Shown here in pieces: positions 52,618 through 60,748 of a DNA stretch of 64,000 bases; position 1 is the stretch's first letter; each line of letters begins with the position of its first letter. A program made the translations under genes and the position numbers. The notes beneath the pieces are model-generated. The model saw only the letters and a program-made list of their open reading frames with translations, did no database searches and was not told where the DNA came from. This DNA comes from Proteiniphilum sp. X52 (lineage in GTDB: Bacteria; Bacteroidota; Bacteroidia; Bacteroidales; Dysgonomonadaceae), in assembly GCF_003712195.1 (NCBI RefSeq), contig NZ_RDSD01000001.1, positions 434,001 through 498,000 of the forward strand, in the 5' to 3' direction.

Positions 52618-53457
52618 TCAATATCTCTTGTTCAAGTTTTCTAAAATTTCATAATACCTCCTTGTCGCAAGTTCACTTGGAAATCCTTTTCTACAGAAAG
52701 AGAGCTTTGCCAACTTTGGCACAACACGCTCTACCACAATTTTTCCATCAACCGTTTTAGATTTGAGGGTTTCAAAGGCTTCAAGGAAACGACGGTCATT
52801 TTTGGCATAGTCATAAAAAGACAAGACATATACATATTGAAACAAATTGTAGTTTCTGAATGGGTATTCGACCTGCATAAATAGCGTACCAATTCCATAG
52901 TGGCACGGGCCGATTGGCTTGCGAATAATCCAATGCTCCAGCAAAAATTCAACAGCTCTATCCAGTGCAGGCTCATTGTTGAGATATTGACTAAAACGAA
53001 ATGCGTCAAGTGCATTGAGCGTCGGTTGCGGATTTGAATACTCGGTTTCTTCCCCATGTCCGAAAGAAAATTTATTGCACCTCCAACCGCCATCTTGATA
53101 CTGGATATCTAGGAAATGCTGAAAAGTTTTTTGAAGCCTTTTGTCCTCGGCATATCCCATGTGGCATAGCACGTTAGCGGCAATCGCTGTTTGGCAAGGA
53201 TAGATACCTCCGGTCGGGTATATTCTAAATCGCCCATTCTCCTGCCATGCACTGAAAATCAAATCCGCAGCCGCTTTCAAAATAGGCTCTTGTGGTGACA
53301 TTCCAAGTTCCAAAAGATAAAGCACACTATCAAAAGTGGAAAAGGGAGAGCCTTTAAGCAGTTTATTGTCTGGTGTTGCCCAAAGGTCTGCACCGTTATC
53401 ATGTCGGTGAGACAGTATCGCTGCAACATCTGATAGATACTGTTTTTCTATTGCCAT
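52618..53457 (-). CDS. Prenyltransferase/squalene-cyclase-like alpha/alpha barrel protein
   Basis: 279 residues. Repeats of the alpha/alpha-toroid type are visible: GIYPCQTAIAANVLCHMGYAEDKR, QYQDGGWRCNKFSFGHGEE and NPQPTLNALDAFRFSQYL. The QDGGW block is characteristic of the family; the DxDD catalytic motif of cyclases is not seen, so it is probably not a terpene cyclase. The start is ATG 53457, preceded by AAGGAGG; the frame to 53511 is an extension. Confidence 0.7.
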   Translation of the reverse strand: MAIEKQYLSDVAAILSHRHDNGADLWATPDNKLLKGSPFSTFDSVLYLLELGMSPQEPILKAAADLIFSAWQENGRFRIYPTGGIYPCQTAIAANVLCHMGYAEDKRLQKTFQHFLDIQYQDGGWRCNKFSFGHGEETEYSNPQPTLNALDAFRFSQYLNNEPALDRAVEFLLEHWIIRKPIGPCHYGIGTLFMQVEYPFRNYNLFQYVYVLSFYDYAKNDRRFLEAFETLKSKTVDGKIVVERVVPKLAKLSFCRKGFPSELATRRYYEILENLNKRY

Positions 53458-53598
53458 TTCCAAGTCCTCCTTGTAAAGAAATTTTGTCGTTGTACTGTTA
53501 TTGTAGGTCATAAATAAGACAACAGACTGTCATATTTTATACGGCTTTTGAGTCTGTTCCAAAAATAACCTGTAATAGTCAAGACTTGTTCTGACAGC

Positions 53599-54189
53599 TT
53601 ATTGTCCGATAGTACTTTTTGAGGCATTTACGCTATTTTCGTGTTTTTTGCTCCTCCACTTTTCCAAGGTGAGTTTTGTGAAGTGTTCTATGCGAAATTC
53701 ATTCATCAATGGAACTAATTTGTTGTACTCTGTATGGCTGTAAGTGAATCCACATTTTTCCTGTGCCCTTTTAGACTTTTTGTTACCGTCAAAGTAACCA
53801 CACCAAACGGCAGTCTTACGTAAATCCTCGAAGATATACCTAAGCAATTCGTTCACCGCTTCGGGAATTAGGCCTTTTCCCCAGAATGGTTCGCCAATCC
53901 AGAACCCGATCTCACACTCACTATCTGTCATCCTTGCACTGTGAATTTCACTTCTTACAGTCATTATTCCAATGCTACCAATGGCTTCACCTGTCTCTTT
54001 CAATACAACAGCGTAAGTCTCTGGGGTACTAAGGACAGTCGTGATGATCTTACGACTGTTTTCAATGCTAGTATGTGGTGGCCAACCAGCCATTGGACCA
54101 ATATTAGGATTTTGCGCATACTTGTAAAGTGATTCGGCATCACTTTCCTGCCACGGTCTTAAAATCAGTCGGTTTGTTTGTAACTTCAT
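53599..54189 (-). CDS. GNAT acetyltransferase (RimJ/RimL type)
   Basis: 196 residues. The fold begins MKLQTNRLILRPWQESDAESLYKYAQNP; the acetyl-CoA region reads IGFWIGEPFWGKGLIPEAVNELLRYIF and is followed by GYFDGNKKSKRAQEKCGF. This is the usual order for ribosomal-protein-type N-acetyltransferases that act on amino groups of proteins or drugs. I take ATG 54189 because the first motif starts there. Confidence 0.88.
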   Translation of the reverse strand: MKLQTNRLILRPWQESDAESLYKYAQNPNIGPMAGWPPHTSIENSRKIITTVLSTPETYAVVLKETGEAIGSIGIMTVRSEIHSARMTDSECEIGFWIGEPFWGKGLIPEAVNELLRYIFEDLRKTAVWCGYFDGNKKSKRAQEKCGFTYSHTEYNKLVPLMNEFRIEHFTKLTLEKWRSKKHENSVNASKSTIGQ

Positions 54190-54203
54190 ATTTCTTGGTT
54201 CTT

Positions 54204-54818
54204 TTACTTTAATAACTTTGCCGCAAGTTTGTAGGTAAAGAGAATTCGGGGATTGGACAAGTCCCATCGCTGAACCTCATCCCGTATCAATTCCGCATGC
54301 TTCTTGCTTATATCCCTCAAAGCATTACCCACGGATTTCCTTAGATACTTGCTCTCGTGCGCCTTGTGCTTGCCGATTAACGCAATGGCAATTGACGGAT
54401 TCTCGTTGAAGAACGGACGGCTTGTCCAAATCCTCAATCCTTCAGTTACGGCACGGATAACATTCGGATTGTCGTCATTCAGCCACTCTTCGATGAGCGG
54501 TAAAGACGCTTCATATCCTCCGCATTTACAAACTTCATCAAAAGCCATTGCAAGCATTTCCTGCACACGCCAATTCTTGTCTATACTGACTGTCTCTTTC
54601 AGAAAACAAAGTGCATTATTATTCTCTGTTGCCAATCTACCCAATAGCGTTGTCGCCAACATCCGGAATTGATAGGCTTCATGCCTGAACAGTTCGAGGG
54701 CAAGTTCAAAACATTGCTCCTTCGGGTATGCGGAAAGGATTTCATCAGCCCCATCAAGGATGTGGTGAAAACCATGCTCTATTTGCCGTATCTTGTTTAA
54801 TAAGTTATCGATATCCAT
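54204..54818 (-). CDS. HEAT-repeat DNA alkylation repair-like protein
   Basis: 204 residues of helical HEAT-like repeats: LALELFRHEAYQFRMLATTLLGRLA, NWRVQEMLAMAFDEVCKCGGYEASLPLIEEWLNDDNPNVIRAVTEGLRIW and YLRKSVGNALRDISKKHAELIRDEV. It is close to the AlkC/AlkD-like DNA alkylation repair group, but the aspartate-centred active site cannot be confirmed. It ends 15 bases before the GNAT gene. Confidence 0.75.
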   Translation of the reverse strand: MDIDNLLNKIRQIEHGFHHILDGADEILSAYPKEQCFELALELFRHEAYQFRMLATTLLGRLATENNNALCFLKETVSIDKNWRVQEMLAMAFDEVCKCGGYEASLPLIEEWLNDDNPNVIRAVTEGLRIWTSRPFFNENPSIAIALIGKHKAHESKYLRKSVGNALRDISKKHAELIRDEVQRWDLSNPRILFTYKLAAKLLK

Positions 54819-54837
54819 TTGTTGAGTGTAAAATTCT

Positions 54838-55476
54838 TCATTCTTCCATTTTTCTTGTCGGATGCCGGATCACAGTCCTCCGTTTTTCGGGAGCGACTTT
54901 CCGGGCATCACTGAGGTAGATTTCATGATGCATGCGCTTATCCGTAATGTCGAGGACGTAGCCCCGGCTCTCCATGTATTCGTGCATAAGTGCGACAGTA
55001 ACCGGCTCGTCGTCATAAGAACCGACATGCATGCATTGGACGCATAATCCTTCATTATAAGTGAGAAATTCAACCTTGGAAAAATCGGTTTTCTTTTTCT
55101 TCGTTGCTTCCCGGATTGCCCACTCGAAATCCGCTTTTGTCACAAAGTCCGGAAGACGGATGACCGATATCCACTTGAAGTTTTCCTTTCGGGCATAGTC
55201 GATACCTTTTATGCCATCCTGCCACCAGAAGCCTTCGAGTGGCGGCACGACATAATCGAAATACCCTTCGATGCGATGATCGCCTTTTTTGCTCATTTTG
55301 ATGGTAAACGCGATTCCATACAAAAGCCCGATCGACTGTTTGTATTCTCCCTCCTCTGCATTCGGGTCTCCCTGTCCGCGAACGGCTATGTAATTCATGC
55401 TTGGCACGGTAATGATACCGGGCTTGGTGGGGGGCATATAGAATTCCCTGTATTCTTTTTTATAGTCAAAAGCCAT
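54838..55476 (-). CDS. GyrI-like small-molecule-binding protein
   Basis: 212 residues, starting MAFDYKKEYREFYMPPTKPGIITVPSMNYIAVRGQGDPN, the typical GyrI-like N-terminus. Also visible: YVVPPLEGFWW and VQCMHVGSYDDEP...LHEYMESRGY. Such stand-alone domains bind small hydrophobic molecules or drugs. Twenty bases separate it from the HEAT-repeat gene. Confidence 0.88.
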   Translation of the reverse strand: MAFDYKKEYREFYMPPTKPGIITVPSMNYIAVRGQGDPNAEEGEYKQSIGLLYGIAFTIKMSKKGDHRIEGYFDYVVPPLEGFWWQDGIKGIDYARKENFKWISVIRLPDFVTKADFEWAIREATKKKKTDFSKVEFLTYNEGLCVQCMHVGSYDDEPVTVALMHEYMESRGYVLDITDKRMHHEIYLSDARKVAPEKRRTVIRHPTRKMEE

Positions 55477-55497
55477 TGGTTTATTCCTCCATCTTAT

Positions 55498-56037
55498 CTA
55501 TTTGTCGCTTGTTTTGATATGCATCCTTATCTTCCTCTTCGCCCAGTCGTAATGGCTTGCCGTTGTCGAGACACAGTAGGCGCCGAGCGTGGAAGTGCCT
55601 GTCCAACCGAACGCCCCCTTGGCAAAGAGTTCGTCGTTGGAGAATTGCCCTATCAGCGTCATTACCTCCTTGTGACTCTCTTTTAATTTCGCCTTTGCTT
55701 CTGTCAATGGCGTGCTTTGATGCTTCTTCCAAAACTCCGCGTTCATTGCCGGGTAGGTTTTCCAGTTGTACGGTTCTGGCAGGAAGGTCTTGTGCTCGCC
55801 GTCAAGATTGGCTTTTATCCACCTCAGTAGCAGTTGATGCCACTCGTACAGATGTACCAGCACATCACGCAGGTTCCTGTCCCTGCTCCAATGCGTTTCT
55901 TTCCCGGCCGTTGCCATTTCGTCGGCAAAGGCTGCCTTCTGCCGTTCTTCGCTCATACTGTCGATGAGTTTCCACATCTTGTCGAATTGTCCGTTGGCGG
56001 ATGCTGTCAAATCCGCTTTTGTCGTTGCCCGTGCCAT
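55498..56037 (-). CDS. ClbS/DfsB family four-helix protein
   Basis: 179 residues, MARATTKADLTASANGQFDKMWKLIDSM, then RNLRDVLVHLYEWHQLLLRWI and GAFGWTGTSTLGAYCVSTTASHYDWAKRKIRMHI. ClbS-type proteins give self-protection from genotoxins in E. coli; most homologues are uncharacterised DinB-fold proteins. It is the first gene of the block. Confidence 0.85.
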   Translation of the reverse strand: MARATTKADLTASANGQFDKMWKLIDSMSEERQKAAFADEMATAGKETHWSRDRNLRDVLVHLYEWHQLLLRWIKANLDGEHKTFLPEPYNWKTYPAMNAEFWKKHQSTPLTEAKAKLKESHKEVMTLIGQFSNDELFAKGAFGWTGTSTLGAYCVSTTASHYDWAKRKIRMHIKTSDK

Positions 56038-56508
56038 AGTCTTTATTACTTATGTCTTTTCTTTGTTTTTCTTGATAAGGCAAATATACTGATTTGTTGC
56101 AAAAAACGCCGAAGTTTTCGGGCAAAAGCTTTCTTGCCTTCTCGAAAAAGTTCCGGTGCTTTTGAGGGCTTCTTTTTGAGTTTTTTGCCCCATCGTTTTT
56201 GATTAATCGAACGCCTCCAGACTTGAAGAAACTCACACGGCAGCAACAACGGGAGTTTGCGGGCAGTCGCCCGCCTTGGTGTGTTGGGTATGGTACCCCG
56301 TGCCATTATTGAGGTGTCAAATCGCCGAATGTGCCGACATAAGCATTTTTGTCCACATAATGCACAAAGGCGAAATGCTGTTGCACCTCGTTAATACTTT
56401 GGCATTTCTTCAGGAATGGTTGACGGCATTCTTCCCGAAATTGATTTCCCTTGCTATAAATTTTGGGGAATTCCCGGATTCCGTTACCGGGCCTGGTGCG
56501 CTCACATC

Positions 56509-56587
56509 GGGATTTCCGGCTGTTTTGCGGGGACACGTCCCGCACCGGCTTGCGTGCGGTTTTGTTCTCCTGGGGAATGAAGTTATT
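56509..56587. repeat. Approximately 80-base direct repeat, copy 2
   Basis: Aligns gap-free to 52409-52487. It contains TGTTTTGCGGGGACACGTCC, compared with TGTTTTGGGGGCACACGTCC in copy 1. Part of the word (AACAACGGGA) also occurs at about 56246. Confidence 0.8.
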
Positions 56588-56595
56588 CAAGAAAA

Positions 56596-56647
56596 AAAAG
56601 ATGTTCTTTTCAACATACGGATGGGCCGTATCGAAAGAACATCTTTT
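56596..56647 (-). terminator. Terminator of the DUF892 gene
   Basis: AAAAGATGTTCTTT (56596-56609) pairs with AAAGAACATCTTTT (56634-56647), with an inner ATACGG/CCGTAT stem. On the minus strand a run of T's follows. Confidence 0.85.
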
Positions 56648-56667
56648 CCGGATCGAACCGAATCACT

Positions 56668-57237
56668 TTATTCTGCTTTTGCCTTTGGGTTTACCGACAT
56701 CATTGCCACATCGGTTAAAGAGAGGTCGGTTGATTTCTCTTCGTGCAGGGTTTCTTCCAGTATCTTTGCCACCTCGTAGAGTTCGAGGGTCTTTGCCAGT
56801 TCCGCCAGACTGCCGTATGTGGCAATTTCGTAATGCTCCACTTTTTGCGAGGCGAGGATAATGGCAACGTCACGCACCATGGTGCCTTCTTCGGTGTCTT
56901 CCAGGACGCTTTCGCCTTCCTTGAGAATTCCGTCAATGGCGTCGCATTTCTTCTTGGCGGGTTTTTGTCCCATCAAGCTGAAAATTTCCTCCAGCCTTTT
57001 AATTTGTCCTTGAGTTTGAGCGTAATGCGCATTGATACCGCTTTTCAGCTCTTTTGAGGTTGCCGCGGCCTCCATTTTCTTGAGGCCTTTAAGGATTTCG
57101 TTTTCGGCGTAGTAAATGTCTTTGAATTCTTCTATCAGGAATTCTGTGAGTTTGCCCGCGTCTTCTTGACTGAATTTTGACTGGTTTTTACTTTTTGTGG
57201 TTGAAGTCTCTTTTTTGTTTTCATTTTTTGTTGCCAT
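56668..57237 (-). CDS. DUF892 ferritin-like protein (YciE/YciF type)
   Basis: 189 residues. A basic, Lys/Thr/Ser-rich leader (about 25 residues) precedes the domain. The four-helix part starts LTEFLIEEFKDIYYAENEILKGLKKM, with helices KSGINAHYAQTQGQIKRLEEIFSLM and VEHYEIATYGSLAELAKTLEL, where the E...ExxH-type metal residues lie. In E. coli YciF is induced by general stress. Terminator and upstream element point to a one-gene unit. Confidence 0.88.
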   Translation of the reverse strand: MATKNENKKETSTTKSKNQSKFSQEDAGKLTEFLIEEFKDIYYAENEILKGLKKMEAAATSKELKSGINAHYAQTQGQIKRLEEIFSLMGQKPAKKKCDAIDGILKEGESVLEDTEEGTMVRDVAIILASQKVEHYEIATYGSLAELAKTLELYEVAKILEETLHEEKSTDLSLTDVAMMSVNPKAKAE

Positions 57238-57255
57238 AATGTTTGTGGTTTAGGG

Positions 57256-57286
57256 GTATCCGTTGGTTCGGATACTTGATTAAATG
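57256..57286 (-). promoter_or_regulatory. Shared stress-gene upstream element, copy 3
   Basis: On the minus strand CATTTAATCAAGTATCCG, AACCAA, CGGATAC. The stem CGGATAC/GTATCCG around AACCAA corresponds to TCGGGAT-type stems around AACGAA in copies 2 and 4. It ends 18 bases before the ATG of the DUF892 gene. Confidence 0.5.
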
Positions 57287-57306
57287 TATGTCTGTAGGCG
57301 CCGGGG

Positions 57307-57984
57307 TTAAATCACCGGGAATTCTTCGGCTTCTATTACCCGTTTGAAGTTTTTGATGTCGTCGCGGATAATTTTCTCCAAAGCGGGGGTAAACAGTTTG
57401 GCTATTCCGGCTCCTAAATTGCCTGCGGGAGCTTCATAGGAAATGTTCACCTGGATTATCGTCTCCGCGTGGCCCATATCCGCAAATCTGACCAATCCGG
57501 TGTTTACCACTTGTGAGTCGGGCATACTTTTCCATTTGATGGACTCATTGGGGACATCGGAGGTGATTTCGCATTTCCATTCTACCTTGCCCAGGCCGCC
57601 GGGGATCCTGGCATTCCATACCGAATGAAGGTCACTGAGTTCGCGTACCGATTCCAGGTGTTTCATAAAAAGCGGCAGGTTTTCGAGCTTGCGCCAGTAA
57701 GCATACACTTCTTCCCGCGGCTTGCTCACGGTTACGGCAGTTTCTACAAGAACGCGCTTCGGGTGTGAGGTGGTATCCATGCCCAGCGTATGGTAGAGCG
57801 GACAATGACCTCTGACCGCCCTGAGCATCAGGGAGCCGCCTGCGAAAGCTTTCAATAGTTTGTTTCTTCCGCGAAACGCTTTTGAAAACAGCCACAGGCC
57901 TGCCCCGAAGGATAGAATCCGTTCGGTGACGCCTACGTTTTGCTGCTGATCGAGTTCAAAATTTTTAATATTCATCTTTTTCAT
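57307..57984 (-). CDS. SRPBCC (polyketide-cyclase-like) protein with hydrophobic N-terminus
   Basis: 225 residues. The first 65 (VGVTERILSFGAGLWLFSKAFRG, AGGSLMLRAVRGHCPLYHTLG) are the DUF2892/YgaP-like helical hairpin. From about 75 an SRPBCC domain follows (VLVETAVTVSKPREEVYAYWRKLENLPLFMKHLESV...). Such fusions are common among Bacteroidota stress genes and bind unknown hydrophobic ligands. Start 57984 (MKKMNIKNF); ATG 57975 is also possible. It is 69 bases from the DUF892 gene, with its own element. Confidence 0.85.
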   Translation of the reverse strand: MKKMNIKNFELDQQQNVGVTERILSFGAGLWLFSKAFRGRNKLLKAFAGGSLMLRAVRGHCPLYHTLGMDTTSHPKRVLVETAVTVSKPREEVYAYWRKLENLPLFMKHLESVRELSDLHSVWNARIPGGLGKVEWKCEITSDVPNESIKWKSMPDSQVVNTGLVRFADMGHAETIIQVNISYEAPAGNLGAGIAKLFTPALEKIIRDDIKNFKRVIEAEEFPVI

Positions 57985-57990
57985 TTAAGT

Positions 57991-58023
57991 ACCTGGTTCG
58001 TTCCAAGATACATAAATAAAACC
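57991..58023 (-). promoter_or_regulatory. Shared stress-gene upstream element, copy 4
   Basis: On the minus strand GGTTTTATTTATGTATCTTG, then GAACGAACCAGGT. Compared with copy 2 it agrees at 26 of 33 positions. It ends only 7 bases before the ATG. Confidence 0.65.
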
Positions 58024-58100
58024 ATTTCCCCCTTTTTTTGTTCTTGATAAGATCTCCGTTAATCATTATTAATCATAAGTAACATTTTGAGTCGATAGAT

Positions 58101-60629
58101 TTACCTGTTGGTTCCCTCAAACAGGTCATGATTGGGGCCTTCTGCTTTTCGCTGTTGTTTGAAGTTATTGAAAGTGTAGGTTAATGTCATTGTGAACAAC
58201 GGGGAGCGTGGATAGATTTTAGTAAGCGTTTCCATTCCGATGCCGGAACGTGTGTTGATATACTTTGCCGTTGAGAGAATATCCCTGACGACAAGACTGG
58301 CCGTTAATTTTTGTTTTGGAAATTGCTGTCGGGCAGCGATATTCAGATAGAAAAATCCGTCGACCCGTCCTTGGGTGCTCACCATCGGTCCCACATAATA
58401 GGCTTCCAGCCGGACGCGCGAATTCTTTGCCACATCAAAGTTATTGTTGAGGGCTAACTGCCAGTTCCAACTTTCCTCGTCATCATCTATCTTAAACTGG
58501 TTTTTTATCCTGTAGAAATAATAACTTGTGTTTGCGTCCAGGTTCCAGTACTTATTGAATTGCAGGTTCGCAGCCAACTCCATACCGGAGGAATAGTCGT
58601 TGCCGACATTTGCCATTGAGTCGAGTGTGACACTTGAATGATAGGGGACACGGAGGCGTTCTATTTTATCTTTTCGGGCACGGTGGAAGAGCGTGGCGGA
58701 AATGGTATTGCCATTCTTAAAATTATAATGATACCCTCCCTCCACAGAATTCGTGTATTCCGGTTTGATAAACGGGTTTCCCATCTGAGCGGTGTTATAG
58801 TCCACGTATACCACATACGGCTCCATGTAAAACAGTTCCGGTTGGGTGATCCTGCGTGTATAGGCTGCCCGTATCTGTGAATGGTCATTTAAAGTATAGG
58901 AAACATGTACCGACGGGAAGAGGTCGAAACGGTGGCGGCTATGACGAGCCCATTCGAAGTTGTTGCCTAGTTTGCGATAGGTGTATTCTCCCCGTAGGCC
59001 TAACCGGTATGCGAAGCGTTCACGTACATCGGATACCAATGCATAGAGTGCATGTATATCCCGGCGAAACAGGTATTTGTTGTACAGGTCGTCACGCCTG
59101 ATAAAAGCATCCTGTTCTTGGTCAAACATGTCGATGGCATAATCCCCGTCTTCGGTGTAAGAGAACAACTGATAGCCCGATTCAAACTTTCCGGTTTCAT
59201 TATCGAAAGGGTAAACATAATCCGCATTTACCTGGCCGGTGAACCGGTACTCATACTCCCATGCGCGATGACCATTTACCTGTTTCCCCCGCATATCCCA
59301 CAGGTCGGTCTGGAAATTTTCCATTGCTCCCCCTTCGTATAATCCATACAAGGAGGCGGTCAATTTATGGCCTTCCCTTCCGGAGAAGTAATGCTCCACA
59401 CCCAGGTCGCCTCGTAAATGATATTCGTACAGGTTCACGAAGTCCTTGCCATCAAACGATCCGTATGTTTTTTCTCCTGTGGTTGCGGGCTCGTAAATGT
59501 CTTCATAATGAAGCTCCCCACCTCTCCAGCGGTCCCTGTAACCTCCTGTAATACCTGCCGACCAGGTGGTGTTCTCCTTGAACCAGTCGAATGACGAAGT
59601 GAGGTAATACCATGCCGTGTGTCTTTTCCTTAAGCCGGTGGAATGGTCTGTGGTCAATAATTCGGGAGTGATGATTCTCTTTCGTTGATCGTAATCACTC
59701 AGCACAAAACGGCGTGACGCTTCGCCTGATAATTGCCACCGGAAATCTTTTTTGCGGAGTGCCACCAGAAAATCGATATTTCTCGACCAAACGGAACTTC
59801 CCATCAGGTTGACCATTCCGCTCCATCCCTGCATATCACTTTTCTTTGTGTTGATATTGATAATACCGACCGCGCCATCCGCGTCGTTTCTGGCCGAGGG
59901 AGTCGTTAACACTTCAATATTGTCGATTTGTCCGGCCGAGATTTGTTCCAGGGTGGCAGCACCGTTCAAGGAACCCGGTTTTCCGTCGATATATACTTTA
60001 AAGCCGGAACTACCCCGGAAGGTTATTTCACCTTCTGCATCTACACGAATTGAAGGAATCTGCAGCAGAATGTCCGCGGCGGTGCCTCCCGCGGCGGAGA
60101 GAAATTCCGCCGCTTCGATCACTTGTTTGTCCAGCTTATATACGACTTGCCGCTTGCGCCCCGTTACCACCACTTCAGATAGGAGTTGCCCGCTCTCTTC
60201 TAACAGGAGATCGGGTAATACGATTTTTCTTTTTTCAGTTGAAATTTCAAATCTGTGGGTTTTGAGTGGTTCATACCCGATAAAGCTCACCGCGATGAAA
60301 TACCCTCCTTTGTCCTTAGGTGTAAGGCTGAAATTTCCTGAGATATCGGTAGCTGTATAATCGACAGGAGTGCTGTCGTTTGCATTATATAAAACAAGAC
60401 TGGCAAATTCTACGGGCGTATTGTCCGTCTTGCTGATAATCCGGCCTCTTACCTGATAGTTTGATGAAGTTCCGTTGCTTTGCGCAAAGATATGGCTGAC
60501 TGCCGGCAAGAAGAGTAATATCAGAATAACGAAAAGGGTTGATAAAAATCTATTAAGGAACCATTGCTGTAAATCCGTTGGATGACTGAACGAAAGAAGA
60601 TTGGATACTACTGCCTGAAAAATTCGCAT
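58101..60629 (-). CDS. TonB-dependent receptor-like outer-membrane protein
   Basis: 842 residues. A signal peptide (FVILILLFLPAVSHIFAQ) follows an N-terminal extension of about 30 residues. Then come a CarboxypepD_reg-like domain (VRGRIISKTDNTPVEFASLVLYNANDST, about 60-135), a plug (GRKRQVVYKLDKQVIEAAEFLSAAGGTAADILLQIPSIRVDAEG) and a beta-barrel of the OMP_b-brl_3 type (repeated Tyr-rich strands such as YHLRGDLGVEHYFSGREGH). No SusD partner or regulator is adjacent, so it is probably not a polysaccharide-utilisation transporter; substrate unknown. Confidence 0.9.
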   Translation of the reverse strand: MRIFQAVVSNLLSFSHPTDLQQWFLNRFLSTLFVILILLFLPAVSHIFAQSNGTSSNYQVRGRIISKTDNTPVEFASLVLYNANDSTPVDYTATDISGNFSLTPKDKGGYFIAVSFIGYEPLKTHRFEISTEKRKIVLPDLLLEESGQLLSEVVVTGRKRQVVYKLDKQVIEAAEFLSAAGGTAADILLQIPSIRVDAEGEITFRGSSGFKVYIDGKPGSLNGAATLEQISAGQIDNIEVLTTPSARNDADGAVGIININTKKSDMQGWSGMVNLMGSSVWSRNIDFLVALRKKDFRWQLSGEASRRFVLSDYDQRKRIITPELLTTDHSTGLRKRHTAWYYLTSSFDWFKENTTWSAGITGGYRDRWRGGELHYEDIYEPATTGEKTYGSFDGKDFVNLYEYHLRGDLGVEHYFSGREGHKLTASLYGLYEGGAMENFQTDLWDMRGKQVNGHRAWEYEYRFTGQVNADYVYPFDNETGKFESGYQLFSYTEDGDYAIDMFDQEQDAFIRRDDLYNKYLFRRDIHALYALVSDVRERFAYRLGLRGEYTYRKLGNNFEWARHSRHRFDLFPSVHVSYTLNDHSQIRAAYTRRITQPELFYMEPYVVYVDYNTAQMGNPFIKPEYTNSVEGGYHYNFKNGNTISATLFHRARKDKIERLRVPYHSSVTLDSMANVGNDYSSGMELAANLQFNKYWNLDANTSYYFYRIKNQFKIDDDEESWNWQLALNNNFDVAKNSRVRLEAYYVGPMVSTQGRVDGFFYLNIAARQQFPKQKLTASLVVRDILSTAKYINTRSGIGMETLTKIYPRSPLFTMTLTYTFNNFKQQRKAEGPNHDLFEGTNR

Positions 60630-60748
60630 ACGATATTATTCTAAGAAACTGCAAATGTAAGTAAAATTAAACTATCAAAAAATGTGATTGCGTATTTCAT
60701 CATTCTGCGCCTTTACGCATCTTCCTTTTCAATCGCTATATTAGCCCG

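Larger units (their letters stand above)
56038..56667. other. Gene-free region with direct repeat and terminator
   Basis: 630 bases. The second copy of the direct repeat is at 56509-56587 and the DUF892 terminator at 56596-56647. The rest shows no coding pattern. Confidence 0.7.

Noticed and set aside
56046-56590. Small minus-strand frames (86 and 94 residues) between the ClbS-like and DUF892 genes
   Set aside because: Basic, low-complexity translations with no start signals; one covers the direct repeat. They look like chance frames.
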